This document shows, one piece after another, positions 13,512-18,090 of a DNA stretch of 18,090 bases (positions are counted from its first letter, which is position 1; each line of letters begins with the position of its first letter). Below the pieces are notes generated by a model. The model was not told the DNA's origin and ran no database searches. It was given only the letters and a program-made list of their open reading frames with translations. The DNA lies in the NCBI GenBank assembly GCA_026986235.1, contig JALSOY010000038.1, forward strand, positions 1 to 18,090, in the 5' to 3' direction. This DNA is from Caldifarciminota bacterium. Its GTDB lineage: Bacteria > Hydrothermota > Hydrothermia > B15-G9 > WFZT01. The translations under genes and the position numbers were made by a program.

Positions 13512-14239
13512 GATTTGCAATAATTTCGGATATCCACGGTAACCTTGAGGCACTTTTGAGTGTACTCAAAAAGATAGACGAAATAGGTTACGACTCCCTT
13601 ATCGTACTTGGTGACATCGTTGGATACGGGGCAGATCCCGGTGAATGTATTGAAATTGTCAAGCGGAGGGGGGCTTTCGCTGTTAAGGGAAATCACGACG
13701 AAGCCGTTGTAAATCCCCGTGAAAGGGACTACATGAACATATATGCCAGGGAGGCCATCGAGTGGACTGAGGCAAGGATCAATGATGCCCAGAAACTCTG
13801 GTTGAAAAACCTACCTTACAGAATATCTCCCTTTGACAACTTTGAAATTACACATGCAGAATGGGAATCCCCGGAGTCGTGGACATACATATTTGATCCG
13901 TACGAGGCAAAGTATCAGTTTCAATTTATGAAGTACAAAATAGGTTTTTACGGGCACACCCACATTCCGGCAATTTTCCAGCAGGATCTTGACGGCAATG
14001 TTAAGAGATTGAATCAGAACCAGATACTTATGCTCAAAGGTTTCAGGTACATGATCAACCCCGGGAGTGTCGGTCAGCCAAGGGATAGGGACTGGCGGGC
14101 TGCTTTTGGTATTTTTGATTCGGAAGATCTCTACTTTGAGTTTTTCAGGGTTGAATACGATGTGAAAAAGGCCATGAGAAAGATTCTGGATGCAGGTCTT
14201 CCGGAGACTCTGGCGTACAGACTTGAAGTCGGTTACTGA
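13508..14239 (+). CDS. YfcE/MJ0936-type metallophosphoesterase
   Basis: This 243-residue calcineurin-like phosphoesterase shows all metal-binding motifs: SDIHGN (7-12), GDIVGYG (35-41), GNHDEA (61-66), a His in ITHAEWESP near residue 118, and GHTHIP near residue 158. INPGSVGQPRDRD near 182-194 is the family's typical ending strand. It should hydrolyse phosphodiesters or phosphomonoesters with Mn or Ni; the natural substrate is unknown and may be a nucleotide. It lies between nusB (4-nt overlap) and rimO (1-nt overlap). Confidence 0.88.
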   Translation: MRFAIISDIHGNLEALLSVLKKIDEIGYDSLIVLGDIVGYGADPGECIEIVKRRGAFAVKGNHDEAVVNPRERDYMNIYAREAIEWTEARINDAQKLWLKNLPYRISPFDNFEITHAEWESPESWTYIFDPYEAKYQFQFMKYKIGFYGHTHIPAIFQQDLDGNVKRLNQNQILMLKGFRYMINPGSVGQPRDRDWRAAFGIFDSEDLYFEFFRVEYDVKKAMRKILDAGLPETLAYRLEVGY

Positions 14240-15543
14240 TGAAAAAGGGTAAGTTTTTTGTAATCTCTCTTGGTTGTCCCAAAAATCAGGTTGATTCTGA
14301 AGTTTTGATAGGTACACTTGAAAACAGGGGGTTCCAGTTCGAGGAAACTGAGGACCTCGACTTTGTTGTCGTAAACACATGCGGCTTTATCTCTGAAGCG
14401 GTTGAAGAGTCCTACGCCACCATAAAGCACCTCGTCAGCCTGAAAAAGGAGGGGAGGATAAAAAGAATCGTGGTCACAGGCTGCCTCGTCCAACGATTCA
14501 AAGAGAAAATAAAGAGGGATTTTAAAGATGTTGACATCGTTCTCGGAATAGACGACGAGCTCTCCTTACCAGAAATACTTGAAGATTCCAGAAAAGATTT
14601 TAAGATCCTCCCCTCAAGGTGGATTTACACCGGTTACGAGCCCAGGGTCCTTCTTTCTCCCAACTATGCCTATGTAAAAGTCGCTGAGGGGTGTAACAGG
14701 AGGTGCTCTTTCTGCATTATCCCTAAAATGAGGGGGAGATACAGATCGCGACCTGTGGAAAGTATCGTTGACGAGGTTTACTCTCTTGCCAATATCGGTA
14801 TAAAAGAAGTTGTCCTTGTTGCTCAGGACCTCACCCTCTATGGTTACGACATTTACGGGAGACCCATGCTCGACAGGTTGATCAGGGAGATTGACCTGAT
14901 CCCGGGGATAGAATGGGTGAGGCTTATGTACCTTTATCCTTCGGGTCTGAACATGAAAATTATAGATGCCATTGGTGAAAGCCGGAAAGTGGTGCGGTAC
15001 CTTCATATTCCCATACAGCATGCCTCTTCCAGAATTTTAAAGAGGATGAGGAGGGCAGGGGGGAGAAAGGCTATCGAAAGATCGTTCAGGCTTATCAGAA
15101 ACCACCTGCCTGAGTTTTTCATCCGCACTGAGGTAATTGCGGGTTTCCCGGGAGAGAGCGAGGGGGATTTTAAGGACCTTTACATGTTTCTTGAGGATTG
15201 GAGACCTGAAAGACTCGCAGTTTTCCCGTACTCTGACGAAAAAGAAGCACACTCTTACAAACTCGATGGGAAAGTTCCACTCGAACTCGTTAACGAACGG
15301 GTTAGCGAACTCATCCTGCTTGCCCAGGATCTCATGTTCGAAGTTCAGGAATCCTTTGTTGGACAGCAGATTCCCGTTATCGTTGATAATGATCTTGAAG
15401 GTAGAACAGAGTTTGACGCCCCGGAAGTTGACTTTGTGGTTAAACTAAAAAGTCGTCCTGAAGGTAGTGTGGTGAAGGTAGAAATCGTCAGTGTTGAACC
15501 CTCAGGGGATCTTGCTGGAAGAATATTGGAAAAAGTGGCCTGA
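14239..15543 (+). CDS. rimO: Ribosomal protein S12 methylthiotransferase
   Basis: This 434-residue radical-SAM enzyme adds a methylthio group to an Asp of ribosomal protein S12. The N-terminal UPF0004 domain has its three cluster cysteines: Cys13 (SLGCPKNQVDSE), Cys49 (NTCGFI) and Cys83 (TGCLVQR). The radical-SAM cluster is CNRRCSFC (Cys153, Cys157, Cys160). HIPIQHASSRILKRMRR and RTEVIAGFPGE follow, and a C-terminal TRAM domain spans about 365-430. SLGCPKNQVDSE and the IPKMRG segment distinguish it from MiaB. Its ATG overlaps the upstream TGA by 1 nt (TGATG). Its last 42 nt overlap the 3' end of the opposite-strand ispE gene, so there is no room for a terminator between them. Confidence 0.95.
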   Translation: MKKGKFFVISLGCPKNQVDSEVLIGTLENRGFQFEETEDLDFVVVNTCGFISEAVEESYATIKHLVSLKKEGRIKRIVVTGCLVQRFKEKIKRDFKDVDIVLGIDDELSLPEILEDSRKDFKILPSRWIYTGYEPRVLLSPNYAYVKVAEGCNRRCSFCIIPKMRGRYRSRPVESIVDEVYSLANIGIKEVVLVAQDLTLYGYDIYGRPMLDRLIREIDLIPGIEWVRLMYLYPSGLNMKIIDAIGESRKVVRYLHIPIQHASSRILKRMRRAGGRKAIERSFRLIRNHLPEFFIRTEVIAGFPGESEGDFKDLYMFLEDWRPERLAVFPYSDEKEAHSYKLDGKVPLELVNERVSELILLAQDLMFEVQESFVGQQIPVIVDNDLEGRTEFDAPEVDFVVKLKSRPEGSVVKVEIVSVEPSGDLAGRILEKVA

Positions 15544-16329
15544 ATACACAGGAGCTGTGAAAAAGAATCTGTCGTGATACTCTCTGTAAAGTCCGAAAGG
15601 AAAGTGATCAAACAGGGCAAACATGGCTGATCCGGATCCCGTCATGAGGGCATCTATTGCCCCGTTTCTCACCATAAAATCTTTGAAATCTTCAATTACC
15701 CCTCCCCTGTGGATCAACTCAAAAGAGTTAAACAGAAGACCTCTTAACCTTGTGTAGCTTCCCGAAAGCAGGATTTCCTTAATTTCCCTTATCCTTTCCT
15801 CGGCCTCATCTTCGTTAAAATAAAGCCTTTTTCTGGATAGCTCCCTGTATCCCTCAGCGGTGCTGAAGATCAATCCCGGATAATAGATAACCACAAACAG
15901 GTGACCTATTACATTGAACGGCTCGATGTCTTCTCCTCTTCCCCTGACAACTGCGGCATTTTCTTCTATCAGGAAAAAAGGGACATCAGATCCTGTTAAA
16001 AGAGCTACTTCAAATGCTCTCGAACCGTCTTTGAAAAAATACTTAATGATTGCAGCCGCATCTGAACTTCCTCCCCCAAGTCCTGCACCCATGGGGATTT
16101 TTTTCTGGATGTAAACATGGTAAGGAAGGTTTCTGAGGACTTTCGCAACGAGATTGTCCTTACCTTCGGGACCGGCGCTTGCATGTATTTCCTCTCTGAA
16201 ACTGGGCTTTATAAAAATCGTGTCAAATACACCCACTTTCAGGAAAATTGAACGGAGGTCGTGGTAACCGTCTTCCCTCCTTCCCGTAACAAAAAGGGAC
16301 AGATTTATCTTGGCGTGGGCCTTAATCAC
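15502..16329 (-). CDS. ispE: 4-diphosphocytidyl-2-C-methyl-D-erythritol kinase
   Basis: This 275-residue GHMP kinase phosphorylates CDP-ME in the MEP isoprenoid pathway. Motifs are KAHAKINLSLFVTGRREDGYH at the N-terminus, the ATP loop PMGAGLGGGSSDAAAI (residues about 84-99) with a preceding IQKKI, and the C-terminal DALMTGSGSAMFALF. It starts at GTG 16329 (TTG at 16332 is also possible). It overlaps the alr stop by 8 nt, with a weak GGGTGGAG ribosome site upstream. Its stop lies inside rimO on the other strand. It is somewhat shorter at the C-terminus than E. coli IspE. Confidence 0.93.
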   Translation of the reverse strand: MIKAHAKINLSLFVTGRREDGYHDLRSIFLKVGVFDTIFIKPSFREEIHASAGPEGKDNLVAKVLRNLPYHVYIQKKIPMGAGLGGGSSDAAAIIKYFFKDGSRAFEVALLTGSDVPFFLIEENAAVVRGRGEDIEPFNVIGHLFVVIYYPGLIFSTAEGYRELSRKRLYFNEDEAEERIREIKEILLSGSYTRLRGLLFNSFELIHRGGVIEDFKDFMVRNGAIDALMTGSGSAMFALFDHFPFGLYREYHDRFFFTAPVYSGHFFQYSSSKIP

Positions 16330-17428
16330 CAACAGGTATTCGCTCCACCCTTGGGAGAAGACCTGTGGTAATCTCGTAATTTATGGTTCCCGTAAGTTGT
16401 GCAAGTTCCGTTGCCGTGATCTCCTCCCCGCCATCCCTTCCAATAAGAGTTGCCACATCACCGATACTCAGGTTCTCTATGTGAGTCACATCAACGGTGG
16501 TAAGATCCATACTGATAACACCCACGATCTTTGCCCTCTTTCCCTTGATAATTACCTCTCCCTTTTTATAAAGTGCCCGTGGATATCCATCACCGTAACC
16601 GACAGCAAGGACAGCAACTCTCATCGGTCTTCGACTGACAAATCTAAAGCCATAACCTATTCCACGGCCGGCTGGAATTTCTCTTATCTGTATTATCCTC
16701 GCCTTCAGACTCATCACCGGTTTCAACTCATGGATTTCCATTGAAGGTGAAGGAGGAAGACCAAACATGGCTATGCCGGGTCTGACCATGTCAAAGATGG
16801 CACTTCTACCAAGGTTGAACAGAGCAGCACTGTTGGCCGTATGTACGATCAACCTGCCCCTGTCAATAAAGGGCAACACTTCCTTCTCGAATCTCATAAG
16901 CTGCTCTTTCGCAAGATCAGGCTCGTCATCTGCAGTTGCGTAATGTGTATAAACACCTTCAAGATGAAATCTTTCACTTTCCTGAACGAACTCGAGAAGT
17001 TGAGGGAACTTATCGATGTCAACACCAGTACGGGTCATGCCGGTATCAACCTCTATGTGAACCTTCAGTTTTTCTCCAGGCTTCAAATACCCTTCTATCA
17101 ATCTCGCCTGCTCCATGTGGCAGATTGTGATTCTCAGGTCTCTTCTGACAGATTCTTCAATTTCCCACCTGAGAAATTTGGGCCCCAGAACAAGTATGGG
17201 TTTTGTGATGCCGGCTTCCTGCGCCTGTATGGCCTCCTCAACTGCTGCAACGGAGAAGAAGTCCACCCTGCTATTTAGCCTTCTTCCCACTATTTCAAGG
17301 CCATGTCCATAGGCATTGGCTTTTAATAGGGCGTTTATCTTCGCCTCTCCGGCAAGCTTTTTTAAAACTTCAAAGTTGTTATCCAGAGCCTTCAGATCTA
17401 TTTCTGCCCAGACTCTACTCTTCCTCAT
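16322..17428 (-). CDS. alr: Alanine racemase
   Basis: This 368-residue PLP enzyme interconverts L- and D-alanine for peptidoglycan. From ATG 17428 it begins MRKSRVWAEIDLKALDNN. The Schiff-base lysine is Lys36 in LLKANAYGHG. Other family marks are HIEVDTGMTRTGV, THYATADDE, ANSAALFN, DMVRPGIAMFG, the catalytic Tyr in GRGIGYGFRF, VAVGYGDGYPR and VGVISMDLTTVDVT. The frame extends to a TTG at 17452, but the ATG gives the normal start. It overlaps the upstream gene by 14 nt and the downstream ispE by 8 nt. It implies a peptidoglycan-containing bacterium. Confidence 0.95.
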   Translation of the reverse strand: MRKSRVWAEIDLKALDNNFEVLKKLAGEAKINALLKANAYGHGLEIVGRRLNSRVDFFSVAAVEEAIQAQEAGITKPILVLGPKFLRWEIEESVRRDLRITICHMEQARLIEGYLKPGEKLKVHIEVDTGMTRTGVDIDKFPQLLEFVQESERFHLEGVYTHYATADDEPDLAKEQLMRFEKEVLPFIDRGRLIVHTANSAALFNLGRSAIFDMVRPGIAMFGLPPSPSMEIHELKPVMSLKARIIQIREIPAGRGIGYGFRFVSRRPMRVAVLAVGYGDGYPRALYKKGEVIIKGKRAKIVGVISMDLTTVDVTHIENLSIGDVATLIGRDGGEEITATELAQLTGTINYEITTGLLPRVERIPVGD

Positions 17429-17921
17429 TTCCAATGGTAAAGGACAGGCCAAGGCCGTAAACAGTTATGTTCTTTTTCTTACCCATGAGTATCCCATGGT
17501 TGAAAAGGAAGTTCAATCTGTACCTCTCTGCCGAAATGAGTTTCAGGGCGACATGGGATATGACGCTACCTGTAACATCGGATTCCTTTCCGCTTCCCAT
17601 AATTCTCGAAAAACTCCCGATGTTGTAAGAGGTATTTACGAAAATCCCGTCATATCCGAGAATAGCAAAGGGGTAAATTCCAAGAGTAAATCCTGCGGAT
17701 TCGTAGCTGACCCTGTACTTGCCACTACCGAGACCTTCAAAGTTGTAAGCTGTACCGTTTAAACCGAGATGAATTCCCTGCCACACCTCTTTTGTGTAAC
17801 ATGCGTTGATCTGAAAACCGCTTTTCACGATGCTGGAAAAGTCCCCGGTTGGAATGCCGTAAGTGAAACCCAGGTCGAATCTACCTATAAAGAGAACAAA
17901 AATCGCAAGGAGTGTATTCAT
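17415..17921 (-). CDS. Small secreted, outer-membrane beta-barrel-like protein
   Basis: This 168-residue protein begins MNTLLAIFVLFIGRFDLGFTYGIPTGDFSS, a hydrophobic signal-like segment followed at once by an amphipathic strand and PTGDFSS, common in small outer-membrane barrels. Alternating hydrophobic/polar strands continue (FTLGIYPFAILGY, GIFVNTSYNIG, VISHVALKLISAERYRLNFLF), and the last strand VYGLGLSFTIG precedes a short acidic tail. I recognise no specific family. The start is ATG 17921 (a TTG two codons upstream is less likely). No Shine-Dalgarno precedes it. A promoter-like pair lies at 17929-17958. It is followed directly by alr, whose start overlaps it by 14 nt. Confidence 0.65.
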   Translation of the reverse strand: MNTLLAIFVLFIGRFDLGFTYGIPTGDFSSIVKSGFQINACYTKEVWQGIHLGLNGTAYNFEGLGSGKYRVSYESAGFTLGIYPFAILGYDGIFVNTSYNIGSFSRIMGSGKESDVTGSVISHVALKLISAERYRLNFLFNHGILMGKKKNITVYGLGLSFTIGNEEE

Positions 17922-17928
17922 GGTCAAA

Positions 17929-17958
17929 ATTATTCAGTAAACATGTTTATATCGTCAA
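17929..17958 (-). promoter_or_regulatory. Possible promoter of the barrel protein-alr-ispE operon
   Basis: On the minus strand there is TTGACG (plus 17953-17958), an 18-nt spacer and AATAAT (17929-17934), then 7 nt to the ATG at 17921. This would place the transcription start on or beside the start codon and would explain the missing ribosome binding site. It overlaps a possible coding tail from the right edge, which weakens the call. Confidence 0.35.
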
Positions 17959-18088
17959 TATTCCGTCTTTTGATGAAGGGAAGACTAAAAATTGGAAAAT
18001 CCCTTTTTGCAAGGGGGAAAACCTTCTCACGGGAGTAGTAAAGAAACTGTTGAAGGGCTGTTAGAATGTGGGGGCTTTTACTGGTAAG
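17930..18088 (-). CDS. Possible C-terminal end of a gene entering from the right edge
   Basis: One minus-strand frame stays open from the right edge for 52 codons to a TAA at 17930-17932. It reads in part ALQQFLYYSREKVFPLAKR and ends DDINMFTE. If real, it would be co-directional with, and 8 nt upstream of, the barrel protein gene. I recognise no family. The central part overlaps a C-run/G-run sequence (17998-18021) that resembles dispersed-repeat arms, so the frame may be chance. Confidence 0.25.
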   Translation of the reverse strand, partial: LTSKSPHILTALQQFLYYSREKVFPLAKRDFPIFSLPFIKRRNIDDINMFTE

Positions 18089-18090
18089 TA

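Overview
The window looks like a chromosomal segment from a thermophilic bacterium, not an archaeon. It has perfect sigma70-type -35/-10 boxes, AGGAGG ribosome binding sites, NusB, RimO, alanine racemase and an MEP-pathway kinase. It also carries genes that are more usual in archaea and deep-branching thermophiles: a KaiC-like ATPase with its partner protein, a DUF505-like protein, a pyruvoyl arginine decarboxylase, and an agmatine-type aminopropyltransferase close to that of Thermus. AGA/AGG arginine codons, tightly overlapping genes and secreted beta-rich proteins would suit an uncultured thermophilic lineage of the WOR-3/Hydrothermae kind. That assignment is an inference and is weak.

Layout. 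(1) 1-825, minus strand: N-terminal part of a secreted beta-sandwich protein running off the left edge. (2) 826-1150: divergent promoter region holding one copy of a roughly 110-bp palindromic dispersed repeat. (3) 1151-5342, plus: a four-gene module of KaiC-like ATPase, HTH-containing KaiC partner, DUF505-like multi-winged-helix protein and membrane-anchored SDH/ClpP-fold serine protease. The last two intergenic gaps each hold a near-identical, very GC-rich perfect hairpin. (4) 5343-5638: second copy of the dispersed repeat, a consensus promoter, and a 19-codon leader ORF with a strong ribosome binding site. (5) 5639-10022, plus: a seven-gene operon. Five genes give a complete arginine-to-spermidine pathway (speD, agmatine-type aminopropyltransferase, pyruvoyl arginine decarboxylase, second aminopropyltransferase, agmatinase-family ureohydrolase). 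A Mut7-C RNase and a four-cluster ferredoxin follow. (6) 10023-10249: promoter and a decayed third repeat copy. (7) 10250-15543, plus: an operon of an unassigned 580-residue Rossmann protein, HisC-type aminotransferase, NusB, metallophosphoesterase and RimO. (8) 15502-17921, minus: ispE, alr and a small outer-membrane-barrel-like protein, convergent with and overlapping the end of rimO. (9) 17922-18090: a promoter-like region or the tail of another minus-strand gene.

How the genes work together. The polyamine operon is the clearest unit. Arginine is decarboxylated to agmatine. SpeD supplies decarboxylated AdoMet. The Thermus-like SpeE adds an aminopropyl group to agmatine, and the ureohydrolase releases spermidine. 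The second SpeE may accept putrescine, or extend the product to the longer polyamines typical of thermophiles. The KaiC/DUF505/protease module is conserved but poorly understood and is the best candidate for an uncharacterised regulatory or proteolytic system. No rRNA, tRNA, CRISPR array, transposase or phage gene was recognised.
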